Under the pieces are notes generated by a model. The model worked only from the letters and a program-made list of their open reading frames with translations. It did not search any database and was not told where the DNA came from. The position numbers were made by a program, and so were the translations under genes. Below are positions 35,539 to 48,027 of a stretch of DNA of 64,000 nt, in pieces (position 1 is the first letter of the stretch; each line of letters opens with the position of its first letter). The DNA comes from Ahaetulla prasina (Eukaryota > Chordata > Lepidosauria > Squamata > Colubridae). The stretch covers positions 194,627,436 to 194,691,435 of the forward strand of contig NC_080539.1 in assembly GCF_028640845.1 (NCBI RefSeq), in the 5' to 3' direction.

Positions 35539-36801
35539 AGAAGCTCACTGGTGCTATTTGATGTTTACAGTGAAAAACACATCTGTGGAGGCTTTTGCAG
35601 GCTGGTGGGTTTCCATGGAAACACTCGTGCCAGCATCTGGTAGTCTGTTAATAAATTGATGTCTCTATTATTGTTATATCTCAAAAGTCAAGAGCATGCA
35701 GTGAAAACAAGTCTTGTGTTATTTCTTTGAGTGTAAAGGAATATTAATTCCCAAAAAATTCTGAGAACTCCCACAATTGAATATAAGAAAAATGAAGAAA
35801 GATCCAGAAGTGTTAATCCAAAGGTCAGTGATATCCAATCAGCACATGTGTTTGGGAAATACGGTCCAGGACTTAATTTCACTGAATTTAAAGTGCTGTT
35901 TCCAGTGCTGAGCCAAGAGACAGCAGAGTCAATGGCAGCCATACAGACCTCAGAGTGTCCAAGGTTTGTCAATTTACATTACTAATCAAGGGAGGAAATA
36001 CATTGAGTTTCTCTCCTCCTCCAGGCAGCCAGGCCAAAATAAGAAATAAATAAACAATCCGACATTTGCTGGTTGATATTTAAATTAGTCTGTTTCAGGC
36101 TACCAGACAACAGAGTCTGCTATGGAGCTCTCCACGGAAAGATGCAATGTCTCTGGTGCTTTTATTTTATTTCTTACTTCCTCCTCTCTACTTCTGTTGA
36201 GAGGCTGATACAGATGCCCTTTGGAGATGACTGTTCTTCCCAAACCAACATGGCAGAGAATGTTAAATGACCAGTTCTGCTTGGGCCACTCTCACATTAT
36301 CGACTGAATGGGAAACTCAGGTTTCAGGAGGAGATATACAGTAAGTGATACATAAGCTCTATCTGGCAGTTGAGTCAGTTGCAAGACAGAAAGTGCAAGA
36401 TCCCTGTCCAGAGATGTCATGCAAACTGCTATTGCAAAGATGGTGCTTTCCCCACAGAAAAAGGACAGTAGGGCACAAATTTTCCTTCCTCAATGAGAGT
36501 GAGCGCAACGCCAGATCATCTAGCTACTCAGAGGAACAGCTAGAAGAGCCAAGAGCCCAAAGCAAAGGAGATGAAAGCCTACCTAGTAGGGTCTTCCAAA
36601 TAAATTAGGAAAAAAGACACCCACGTCATACAGAGCAAGCCTGCTTAATTCTTTGGGTAACCAAACTTGACCCATTAGGGCCAGCTCTGAAACCTTAACC
36701 TTGTGCCTAAATGAAGATATTGGAAGGTAGCTTTTAACATCCAGTTTTCCAAAAAAAATTGTCTCAAAATTGGTGCCTTCTCCATACTTTCCACTTCAGT
36801 C

Positions 36802-36804
36802 CCC

Positions 36805-36892
<88 letters not shown>
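36802..36892 (+). repeat. Composite (CT)n-(GT)n-(GA)n microsatellite with hairpin potential
   Basis: A CT run (about 36802-36847) passes into a GT run (about 36848-36872) and then a GA run (about 36872-36892). The CT and GA arms are complementary on one strand, so the strand can fold with the GT run as loop. Confidence 0.9.
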
Positions 36893-39129
36893 CAATAAGT
36901 ACATCAAGTGGAAAGAAAATACAAGATTCTACCACACATATTATTTGTAATTGCCAAGGAAGGGATGGAAAAGGAAGGAACTATTAACACTGAATAATAA
37001 TTCCAAAGCTTGATTTCCAGTGGCCATGAAACAATCTATGTTCTATTTTCATAACAATGCAGGAATGATTTGCTACTGCCTTCTTCCAGATATCCTTTCA
37101 TTTTACCACTCTGGTCTACTCCAAATCCATTTAGCTTTGCCAAGATCAACCACCTGCTATAATACTTTGTCAGTTAAGATTTGAAGCATAGTGTACCTGG
37201 TGTTCCAAAAAGACAATCTTAAAAAGTCAAACTGGCTAAAAATGCAAGAAAAAAAGAGGAGGAAAAATATGACTGATATTAAAGTCATGTCTGCATCATA
37301 TAGGAGTAATCTGCACATGTGCAGAGGGGATCCTAAGGCAAAAAAGACATGTTAAGTTGAATTGGGAAGTTTCCTAAAACTTACTGAGAGAATCCCTCAG
37401 AAATTGCAGCAGTTAAAGCCAAATCTCTTTGCAAATTTGTGTGCCATTCATAAATTTCCAACTGGTATGATAAAAAAAATGCCTAAATATTTTAGGCTAA
37501 ATATGGATTTTGTTTGTATTATAATCTTCATGATCAAAGTGCCTGATTTTGCGTTTCATATGATTATCAAGTGTTAGAACAGTATCATGAATGACCAATT
37601 AGTCAATTGTAATGATAAAGGATATTTTCTCATTAATGGTTGGCAGAATTTATATTAATATTGTTATTCTAAAAATGTATAGTGAAAGAAAAGTAAGTTC
37701 TTTGCCAGTTCAATCTTATAATACAAATAACATGTTTCTATATTTGTTTTTTAAAAAATACAAATTGCCTTGTCTTACGTTAAATGAAATAACTTCTTAA
37801 TTGTTTATTATTTAAAAGGTTAGATTTTATCATGAGCCAAACCAATGTAATTTTATTAAAGTAACTTCAATGACTGAATTTATGCTAATAGTTTTGAGAG
37901 AAACACCTGAGGCCAGGAGGCATCCACTTTGTTTGTCAAATCAAGTTGTTACATGTATCATGTGAGGAAAGTACAAGAATCCTGATTCTGCATTGCTGGC
38001 AGAAATGTCTATACAAGCATCTTGATATTCTAGTTATAAACAAAGTTTATTATTTTTCAAGAGAGATGAAGAGAAGGTAGGAAGGAAAGAATTAATTAGG
38101 TTCAAGCAAATAGTCATAAAACAGCAACAGCTTTAGGATTAAATTGAAGTTTTACATGGTTTGGCTCCTAGGGAACCTTCAGAATCACCTTCTCCAGGCA
38201 GAATCATCCCATAGGGTGGTTATCTATCCTCAACCTGAGAAAGGTGAGTTCATGGGCCCTTGCAGAGAGTGAAGAGCGATGCCTTGACAGGAGATTCATT
38301 TCCAAAGTAACAAGAAGAGAAAACATGGCTTAAGCCCAAATCATGAAGAATGGATATTAAAACATAGGTACCCTGGCCTGCCCACTAATTCACAAGATTA
38401 TAAGAGGGGAAGAAGATAAAGCACAGTCAGACTTGTAAGATTCTGTTACTATAGTTTATCTTAATAAAAGTGGCTTTAGTCTTCTGTGGAGTTTATTCCT
38501 TGGTCGATGTATCTTGTGGGGCTAACATCACCTGAAGACACTGTTTCCAGTCACAGAGAATTTTATGCTTTCTGAGACTGTCCTTCAACTGTCTGCTGAA
38601 CAATAAAAACTGCACTGATTCAGAGGGTTTTTGATACTTAAGGCTAGCTACTGTATGTTGATGGTGCCCGAAGTTGGAGTTTTTAGTGATTTTTTTAAAA
38701 TTTGAATTTTGTGGACTTTAGTTAAATTTTAATTTTATGGATTATTTCAGTTTCATTTTTTGCATATTATATATTACTCTCTTGTATTATAGTAAACCCC
38801 CACAATCATACAATTCTACAGTATAGAAATTCATTAAAACAGTGTCACTTTTGCATCCACTTATTTAATGCAGTTCAATTTCTTCTGAAAGGAGAAATAA
38901 AGAAATAAATCCTTTCAGTACAGAAAGGATTAGTCAGAATTCTTGATGCTTGGCAGCATTCCACATTTGTGCATTTCTCTCCATTCCCTCAACAATAGAT
39001 CTCATAGACTGTCAAGTAAATTTGGTTCTGAGCAATTTATATAGAATTTATAAAAATACCAGTTAATTAGTAGCAAGATTTCTTAAACAATTAGGTTATT
39101 TTTGTTTCATAGTAACTAGTAGCTAGGAT

Positions 39130-39457
39130 AAAGGGGGAGGGCCTTGTCTGTAGGGGCTCCTGCCCTCTGAAACGAGCTGCCTCCAGGGTTACGTCGACTC
39201 CCTGACCTCCGGACCTTTCGACGCGAGCTCAAGACATTTTTGTTCCTTCGTGCAGGGCTTGCCTAATAGTTTTAATGGGGGCTTTTATTTGAGTTTTATT
39301 AGAGTTTTAATCATTAGCTAAATTGAATCAGTTTTTTAATGATGTTTTAATTTTTGTATTCTTGTTTTTACTTTGCTGTAAACTGCCCTGAGTCCTTCGG
39401 GAGAAGGGCGGTATAGAAATCAAAATAATAAATAAATAAATAAATAATAAATAAAAC
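39130..39457 (+). mobile_element. L2-type LINE 3' end with (AAAT)n tail
   Basis: The copy begins gagggccttgtctgtagggg and ctcctgccctctgaaacgag, the end of ORF2. It continues through the UTR to the terminal module ctgccctgagtccttcggga and gaagggcggtatagaaatc. An AAAT-type tail at about 39428-39455 closes it. This is the sense form of the module seen in antisense at 3.35, 48.07 and 55.13 kb. Confidence 0.75.
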
Positions 39458-40530
39458 TGCACATTTAGTTTATACCTTGCTGTGCCTGGAAATCTGAAAA
39501 AATGTCCGTGCAAAGCCATGCAACATTCCCTCAGCAAAGGCTATTGGGACACCGATGCAACATTTTTGTAGAAACCATTATATACGAACTGGTCCAATTC
39601 CCACAATTTATTTGTTCTTTGTGTCACAGCATTTGTGTTGTTTGTTGTTGTAAATGATCTATCCCTCATTAGCTGAGATTGTATGAGAACCTGCAGTGAG
39701 CTAAGGAAGGACAGTAGCGCTGCATGCTTTTCTTTGAAACACTGCATATGAGACAGCAACAAGGATTTTTTGGCACAGATTCAGGGAACAATGCCAATAA
39801 TAAAACGTCCACACAAGGAATTTGTATTCTAGAATCTATTGTTTTTTTCAATGCCGTTTCTTCAGATGACATCCTCAACCTCTCATTAAGAAGATACACA
39901 TTTCATATGTTGGTATTTGAGATCATCTGGAGTATTATTTCATAGAAACCCCAGTAAAGTTGGACTGCAGGTAATTATTTTGAAGTTAATGGAGAGTGTA
40001 GGATCCATCAGTTTTCCACTAAAGCAGGCCTCTAAAACAGACAGAATTTCTACTTCCTGCTTTGCAAGAGTGTTTCTCCTATGGTAGAAAAGACTCTCAA
40101 CATCATTCCATTCCATCTGTTATGGCCATCCAAGAGGTTTGGAATATTACTTTTAATAAGTAACTGACCTTCATAGCCATTTCTTTTGATGTTTCTTTTC
40201 TGTTTGCTGCTGTACTTAGAATTTTTCACACTGCTTTGAGTATTGATGACTCCAAGGCACAAAGAGATTATTCCTAAATCATCTATGCCAGAAAGTCACA
40301 ATTGTTGTTAAAGCTAGTCAGAGAATTAGTCCTTCTAAATCAATAGAAAAGGCTTGATAAAAGGAGGAAGGAGAGGAAGAAAAAGAAGTTCCTGTGGATT
40401 TTACTCTGCTAGTTGTTGCCAACTAATGGGGCGGGGAAGCATTTATTTCTGTTTCAAGGCCATGAGCCAGTGCTGTCCAGAGACGTTTCATGTGGCCAGT
40501 ATGAGTCATGGAGCACTGTTTCCTCCCCAC
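39458..40530. other. Non-coding DNA, nothing recognised
   Basis: No supported feature; short open frames only. Confidence 0.4.
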
Positions 40531-40537
40531 CAAAGTG

Positions 40538-40739
<202 letters not shown>

Positions 40740-40749
40740 TTGCATGCTT

Positions 40750-40890
40750 TCAAACTGCTAAATGGGCAGGAGCTAGGTGAAGACAAGTGCTCATCATGTT
40801 AGTTGACATTCAGGTCTTGAACCCAGACTAACGGCTTTCCAGCTGACAAGCCCAGCATCTTAACCACGGAGCCATTGTGCTGCCATAGAG
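40750..40890 (-). mobile_element. Antisense tRNA-derived SINE head
   Basis: The stretch tcttgaacccagactaacgg, ctttccagctgacaagccca and gcatcttaaccacggagcc reads, on the minus strand, as a tRNA-like head with A/B-box remnants. With the (TTA)n run on its left as tail it forms one antisense SINE. Confidence 0.6.
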
Positions 40891-42770
40891 GAGGAAGGGA
40901 AGCATAAATTTATATGAATTTGGAAGACATTAGAAAGGTTGCTGTATATCGGGAAAAAAAGACTATCCATTTTCTGGTTGCAAGTTACTGTCACAATCCT
41001 CAACAATCAATTCATTCAAATATTGTTTCTAATCTGTAATCACCTCTTGCTTAAGCATCTCACCCAATTATAGTCTCATCAGCCATACCCAACAAGGGAC
41101 ACCATACTTCTAGGGATCTTGCCCTTACCCCCAGGCTGCCAGGCTGAAATCAAACAGGACAAGTGGGCCCATAAGGGATAGCCAGTAAACTGGGTGGTTA
41201 AACTCCCTCTGGTTGTTCTGAAGATGGCACAGGGTTTATCAACCTGGCAATTGATTCCTTTGTAATGAGATAAACCTATGAACGAATCTCAAAAGATTGA
41301 TTGGCTTAATTAGGAGTTTAATCAGTTAGACTGCAAATGTGAATGTTTAACTAGATTTCAGATACAGTCTTTTTCATTAAAGGTTCCCGTGGCTGACAGC
41401 ATTGCTTTACATGCAAGTCAGATAGCATGTTAGAGTACAGCCCGCAGCAAAAAAACCACATAATTGAAATAAGTATTAATAAGTAATAAATAGTTCTCTC
41501 TCCAACTACTGAATGATAAGCAGGGATAGAAAGAGAAGCCAAGATACATGGTTTTGTGTTGGGTTCTGCAACCCAAGGCAACAGCTCCATGTTGTTCCTA
41601 GCTAGTCTCCTTCCAAGTGAGGAAGCTGGCCAGGAGCATTTATTTTGCTTTCAGTTCCCCTCTCACAATCCTAAAATAACTTACAGCACAAAGCTTTTGA
41701 AGGTTAAAGTGATTTTGGAAATGCTATTAAACACTCAGCAATTTAGGGATAAGAAGGTATATATAAATCTGCATAAATATAAAAAACCATTTGCATGACC
41801 AGATATGGTATGATTTTCCATACCAACAATTTGCTATTAAAAATGATCTTTAAATAGCTTCTAAATATTGCTAAATATCATGCTGTGTAAATATCACGCT
41901 GTTAACAACAAAACAACAACAAGAAGAAGCTGGAATTTTGGATGTCACCCAGATGGCTTGTTCTCTCCATTTCATGAATCAAAGTCAATGGGTGCTGGAA
42001 GATGATCTTCCTTCAACACCATCAGAATCCAACCCATACAACTAAGATAGAGGAGATCAAAGAATAAAGGAAGATGTTTGTTATTGGACTTTATAACTAT
42101 GCACGCTCAAAATATGACTTTTAGTGCATAACAACAATGGGGAAATAAGCAAATAGTTAAAAAAATAGTTAGAAACAATTAAAACCCCAAATGCTTAGAA
42201 ACACTCACAACTTGTGATCCAAAGCAAACAGGGTATATAGGCTATGTGGGATGCACAAGTGTTTCTTACAGGACAGTCTCTAAGTCAACCCTGCCCCAGT
42301 CTATGAAATAGTAAGGCTTGTCTCTTCAGGAAGAATGGAAGACATTCATCTGGTATGAACAAATGAAATATTCTATGAATTTGAATGAAATAAGTTAATA
42401 AGCAATAATAAAAATAATCAGATCCTATTAATAGGAATCATAACAATGGGAATCACGTAATTATGCAAAAGATACACAACTCCCAACTGTTTTTTCAATC
42501 CACATTGTAAAATCTGGCCCAGTTCAGGCCCAACAAGAATTTTTTTTAAGTTTCATTTCATGTGCAGTTTTCAGGTCAGAAAACCCATTTCTTCTTCCTT
42601 GCAGGATTATTGCAAGCAGAAATAAAGTTTCATATTATTGTCCTGCCATCTACTATACAATTTGTACCATAAATTACAAATACTTGGAAGTTTTTCCCAT
42701 GTGACTCTGATCTTTGAACTAGAAATTATATTGCATGATCTGCTTTGTACACTTAGATCCAACCTGTCCC
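40891..42770. other. Non-coding DNA, nothing recognised
   Basis: No coding exon or named repeat recognised. Confidence 0.4.
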
Positions 42771-43010
42771 TATTTTTTTATTATTATTATTATTTTGTCA
42801 CAACAGTATACACAAACATCGTCATAAATAAAAACAATATATCATGAAAGAAAAATATGTATATATAAGTAAAAGTATGCAACAGCTATGTTAATTTGAT
42901 ATAATGAAGGGAACAATAGGACAGGAACGGTAGGCACTTTTGTGCTCTTATGCACGCCCCTTAGGCAATCCATTCCCCCCTTTAGGCAATCCATCCCCCC
43001 CCCCAACAAA
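42771..43010 (-). mobile_element. 3' end of a minus-strand LINE, same family as at 63 kb
   Basis: It starts with a T/TTA-rich tail and ttttgtcacaacagtataca, and contains aacaataggacaggaacgg and gctcttatgcacgcccctta. The same strings in the same order occur at 63.06-63.38 kb, where they lie downstream of an RT frame. This copy is truncated in the 3' UTR. A short local duplication (ttaggcaatccat twice) sits at about 42961-42994. Confidence 0.7.
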
Positions 43011-44044
43011 ACTAGTGTAACATGGTTTTTAAAAATTGTCCTTCTACTTTTTTGTCAATAAGCCTTGCAATAAGTGGAATGAATCCTTGGGCAAGGACTT
43101 CTTACATGCTTAATTCCCTTTCTGCCTACTCCAGCATCTGGTCTTTGTATTACCTGATTTACTAGGATATGTTTTACTAGGGCATGGGTACAAACTTTGA
43201 GAGGAGACAGGGCATGTGCCCTCTAGGATTTCCTAATGAGGCCTGTTTTGGGCTGGGCTGACAAGCCAGTTGTTGTCCTTAGATTCCTGCAAGCTCCCCA
43301 AAGCACATTGCGTGGGGTTCATTCATATGCAGTGCTCCCATCTCTCCCTAAAGCACTAAAAATAACTATTAGTGTAGTTTTACCTACAAGTAGATATTCT
43401 GTTGGACATCTATCATTCAGCTGTACCTCCCCACCTAAGGAATTCGTAAATTCTAAAAGATCATGAGTTTCAGTTTCTACAGGTCAACTTCCTCATCCTC
43501 ATGTGTGTTCCTAAAGGCCAACAGCTCAGTTCACTGAGCAATTCGCCATGTCCAAGTGACACACAATTCACAAAATGGTCTTCATGCTTTCCGCTGGTGG
43601 CTACTTATTATCAGAAGATAGAGAATGTTATTAGCATTCAGTTCCTCTTTGAGTTTACTGAGGTCATTAAGCAAATAAGTCAATCATTAAACAAATATAG
43701 GTACATAATTAATCAATCAAAGGATAGGTAAGTTACCCACACATAAACTCAAATAAAATTCTGCAAATAAAATTGCTTTAGATTGAAAACTTGAATTAAA
43801 AAATATCACCTTATAATTTGAAAGTCAAACCATTTCACTACATTATCAGATAAGACTTGGGAGGAGGGAGAAACCCACAGTGGAATGCAATACAATTAGT
43901 TATGCTTGCCAAGTGAAGCTAAGAAAATGAAATTCTTGCTACTCACTTTAATTATTTCTTAATAAGAAAACAAAACGTTTTGAAAACATTTGACAAAAAT
44001 ATTTGAAATAAAGTCTTGCACTGATTTTTTTCCCCAATTCTAAA
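43011..44044. other. Non-coding DNA, nothing recognised
   Basis: Contains a C-run near 42990-43005 at its left border, and no supported feature after it. Confidence 0.4.
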
Positions 44045-44165
44045 ACCTCACAGGATGCTCCAATCACATCAGCCTACCCCACAGGGCTATTTTTGTGGAA
44101 GTAAAATGGAGGTCCCTCTGTAAACTGCCTTGAACTCCTGGAGAAGAGATATATATCTAATAAAT
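44045..44165 (+). mobile_element. SINE/L2-type tail
   Basis: The strings cctaccccacagggctattt and ctgtaaactgccttgaactc, with taataaataa at the end, are the 3' half of an old amniote SINE. Confidence 0.5.
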
Positions 44166-44237
44166 AACCACAGAATGCTGCAAGAGCTATCTGAAAAATG
44201 TTGGCTGTAGGTATCGTATGGACCACCTCACCATGAC

Positions 44238-44432
44238 CTCCATTTTTATTTATTCATTCCATTTACAACCCACCAGATTCTCTCCTCCAATTAAAACTAG
44301 CCTGCTAAAAAGTTTTAGAGATATTGAGGGACCCAAAGTAACTTAGCAAAATTCCACAGCTGGGGGTCAGTTTGAACCTGGGTCTCCATAACCCTAGGCA
44401 AATATCTTAATTGCTATCTTATGCTGGGCAAT
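44238..44432 (-). mobile_element. Antisense tRNA-derived SINE, old
   Basis: It begins with a tatttattcattcc tail, and its right end, gtttgaacctgggtctccat, is the inverted B-box region of a tRNA-like head. It is adjacent to the sense fragment at 44045-44165. Confidence 0.5.
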
Positions 44433-44950
44433 AATATTGTATTTAAAAATTATCAGCACACTGTTTGGCAACTTAATCTGCTTAAGCATATGCTTCTAAA
44501 GCTTGTGGGTGTCCTGATAGTTTTGTAGATTCTGAAAGATTTTTTTAAATAAATTATTGCAATGGGATATAATTAAATGTGTAACCTGTCTTTATCAGCA
44601 GCTAAAAGAGACAGATAAAAGCAATTATAAACAATGTACATGATATCTGGGATAATGAACTGGATAGTCCTATGCTTTTTAAATCAACAATAGTAGGATT
44701 CAATAGAGTCTTTATTTAGTACAACAAAATGTTTTATCCAATTTTTTGGGACATGTCAGAAAATGTGTAATGATTGTAGCCCCAATGTTGGCTGAGGATG
44801 TCATTTGGGAATTACAATTGGAATGTTAATACAAAGTTTTTCTATATGTCTTATTTTCACATTTTAATCAGAAGAGATTAGGATTGTTAACATGCTTTTG
44901 CAATCATGGCTATTAAGAATACATGTGTTCTATTTGGCTATATCCCAGGT
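44433..44950. other. Unique DNA left of the duplicated segment
   Basis: Nothing recognised. This is the single-copy left flank of the 3-kb duplication. Confidence 0.4.
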
Positions 44951-47900
44951 ATATCAAATTTGTTAGTGTATGGAGGGTTATGAAAAATTCCTATGAGAGG
45001 CGGAGCCAAAAGAATGTTCTTGCAGCATTGAAAAGAGAGGTCTACATCTAACATATATCTGGATTGTAATACTGGATTGCTGATCTTATGAGTATTTTGT
45101 GAATTTTGAACATGCTCTTTTTGATAGACAGCTGAAGAAGAGGCTCACATTTTCTGCATCATCAATGTTTATCTAATCTACTGAGTTTTATGGGTACTGT
45201 TGTATTAAATTGTGCTGTTTCACAGTATTCGATATACAAAGATATCCTACTCCCTTACAGGTAATAAAAAAAGTTTATTTAACAGGTGTGAGAAAGGTCA
45301 TTGTAATGCATATTTCGGTAGGTCTAGAATTCTGTGGGGTTGGGACATACAGAGATATGTATCACAATGACCTTTCTCACATCTGTTGGATTTGTATAGC
45401 AAGGAATTGAGAGGTGAGGTATGGAGGCAATTCCAGTCACTTCCCAGCATATGAAAGATATGTTTATGAAAACGTTTATTTTTTTTAAAAAAATATTTTT
45501 TAAAAAAAATAATATAGAAAAAGAAAAATAGATTAAAGAAAAATAGATTAAAAAATTAAAGTATAAACCAAAAAAGGAAAGAAAAAATTATCTTATATGT
45601 TATATTTATCAGTAGTCACTGGCTTACTAATGACTTCATTCTTATACTGTAATATGAAGAATGCAATATATTATTGTAAGATATCACAATATCTCTGCCA
45701 TAATAACACACATTGTGGAATCCTTTGATTAGTAGAAAATTTTAAAATACTATCTGTATTTTCCAAAACAGATAGATCATGCATTTCCAGCAACCATTTC
45801 TCGTCATCTGGAATAATATTACTTGTCGAATTCCTTAGGATAATTCTTTTAGCCAACTCCAATGCTGGAAATCACATAATTAGTTCTCTCAAGCCTGAAG
45901 AAGCTGTGAATTTCCAGAAGATGGCGGTAGAATCATAGGCTATCTGTTAGAAGCTGCCTCCCTTAAATGTGCTGTATTGGGATCTTAAGGCACATTTAGA
46001 GGAGAGGTTGACATGCTTATAATCTTCAAAATGAAATCCATGTTTTAGGAATTATGCAAAAATAAACAAGTCCATACTTCCTATTAAAATATTTTTCAGA
46101 CATAACTTAGTGAAACAGACTGGCTCCAAGTTAGCAAAATAGTATGACAAGGCTCCATATTCTCCCCTTATTTATTCAACCTAAATATTCAATGCTGTAT
46201 AAGCTGATCTGGAAAATTAGTGTGGCTTATAAAACGGAAAGAAAAACATCAATAACTATCCTGATGACATTATCTTGATACCTAAAATGCAAAAGGATCT
46301 GTGCTTTCTAGTAATAAGTGAAGCACCCCAATGGAAAAAATGGGACTCATATAAAGAAGATAAAATTAATGACAGAAGGTAGAATAACCAGCCTTAGAAC
46401 TGACAATGAAAATATCGAAATAGTGGATCATTTCTGCTTTTACATTCAACATCAATACACACTGTTAAAAAATAGGCCAGAGACTAGTACTTGGAAGAGC
46501 AATTATGAAGGCCCTGGAAAAGATATTCAAATGTCACGATGTGTCATTACCAACAAAGATCAGAATTGTGGAAGTAATAGTATTCCCACCTTCTCTACGG
46601 AGATGAAGATTGAACTTTGAAGAAACAGGACAAGAACAGGACTGATGCTTTTGAAATTTGGCATTGGAGAAAATTTGGTATAAGAACATCACTGGTAGCC
46701 AAGAAACCAAGCAAAGGGCTGGTTGAAGAAATCAACTTAAAGTTCTCACTTGAGGGACAAATGATTGGGCTCAAATTACCCTGTTTCGGATACATTATGT
46801 GAAAACCTGACTCTCTGGAGTCTAAAACCTGACTCTCTAATCCTGGGAAAGGTGGAAGGAAAGAGAAGAAAGGGATGACCAACAGCAAGGTGGATTGATT
46901 CCCTTACAGCAGCTAGGAGTGCACCATTGGAAGACATGAATGACTAGGTTGAGGACAGATTGTTATGGAGAAAATCTGTCTATGTGCTGGGTAGGAATCA
47001 AAATGATTTGATAGCACATAAACAGTCACACTAATGTTACTTTTTTTCCTTTTTTTGCTTATCTTCTGTGAAATAATTTATTTTATAAAACAGAGTTGTA
47101 AATATCTACATTTTTAAATCCGAGGTCAATGGATGGATGAATGCATGGATAGATTTTGAAAATTAATTACTAAATTTACATGGTATATATGCATTGCTTG
47201 CCCAATGCTAACTTCAACAAAATAATTAGTTTTAGACGCGAGGGAAGCAGCTTGCATAAATATAGTTTATTATCTTATGAATGACAGTACTGCAAAGCTT
47301 GAGAACCTTTCTTTTATTCTAATTTGTATATAATTGAAGCCATGCAAATGTTTGGATCTCAGTAGGGTTTCTGGACTCCATTTCTAAGGGAATTTCTCAC
47401 AGCAAACTATAACGTTCTCTTTTTGTATAGAACATTGTAGCAGAAATGAATTATAGCTGTGCCAGTCCCATGAGAGAAGTTTCTTGCTTTAATATCGTGC
47501 CATCTAACTTGCAGAAAAGATATTATTAGAGGATAATGTTAATTATCAATGTAGACAAAAGGAATATGTTGCTCTTCAGAGCACTCAGCCATTCTTTTCA
47601 GCTTTGGAGTTTGGCCAGAAATTGATATGGTCTAAGGAGAAAGAGATCATAGTCATTGTTACTTATTCCTGCTATCCAAAATAATCCTCTACTTTACGTT
47701 ACTGAACCCCACACATCGATCTATACATGATCAGAAAAATTGGGAATGACTGCCCAGCCAGAATATGGATTTCCACTAGGAGAAAATGTACTGCCTTCTA
47801 CAACATCTGAGAGATTCTTTAGCACACAGTAAATTCCACATTCTCAGTTGTGTTTCTCCATCCTTCCCTCTCAAGAATGCTTTTTTCCTGTTTTTCATGG

Positions 47901-48027
47901 GAATGGATAGTAATGTTTTGGGTTGTTCTCTCATTTATTAAAACTCCAGCCTGGAAAATGGAACACCTGAGATTTTTTCAAACCATATGTTTACCAAAGG
48001 ACTAAGATTTACAACAAATGCCAAAAA
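44951..48027 (+). repeat. Duplicated segment, copy A (about 3.08 kb)
   Basis: From atatcaaatttgttagtgta to acaacaaatgccaaaaa this segment is repeated in direct orientation at 49327-52372. The offset at the left edge is 4376 bases. By eye there are about 30 substitutions plus indels of 1-12 bases, roughly 1% difference. It contains a BovB remnant and, at its right edge, the start of CR1-like sequence. Copy A stops precisely where the antisense L2 tail begins. Confidence 0.95.
46090..47040 (+). pseudogene. RTE-BovB reverse transcriptase C-terminal remnant, copy A
   Basis: The RT core is visible as SPYLFNL near 46160 and an altered catalytic box YPDD at 46257-46268, where YADD is expected. The C-terminal region follows in broken frames, with NIEIVDHFCF near 46410, KKQDKNRTDAFEIWHWRK from 46617, and then KFSLEGQMIGLKL and DSLES. 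BovB is an RTE-clade LINE abundant in squamates and known for horizontal transfer among vertebrates. This copy has stops and frameshifts and cannot function. Confidence 0.85.

Larger units (their letters stand above)
34541..39129. other. Non-coding DNA with microsatellites
   Basis: About 4.6 kb with no coding exon or named element apart from the simple repeats listed separately. A weak L2-like string (acatggtttggctcctaggg) occurs near 38154 but is too short to call. Confidence 0.35.

Noticed and set aside
36675..36950. Open frames with Ser-Leu, Thr-His or Arg-Glu repeats
   Set aside because: Translations of the CT/GT/GA microsatellite.
38130..38300. Possible L2 remnant (HGLAP-like string)
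   Set aside because: Only one short string fits; the surrounding frames do not follow the L2 motif order.
45210..45410. 66-codon frame present twice (also 49583-49783)
   Set aside because: Conserved only because the segment is duplicated; no known motif and no independent evidence of coding.
46318..46620. 100-codon frame present twice (also 50674-50976), at first sight a duplicated novel gene
   Set aside because: The sequence is the BovB ORF2 C-terminal region (NIEIVDHFCF and following), duplicated with the 3-kb segment.
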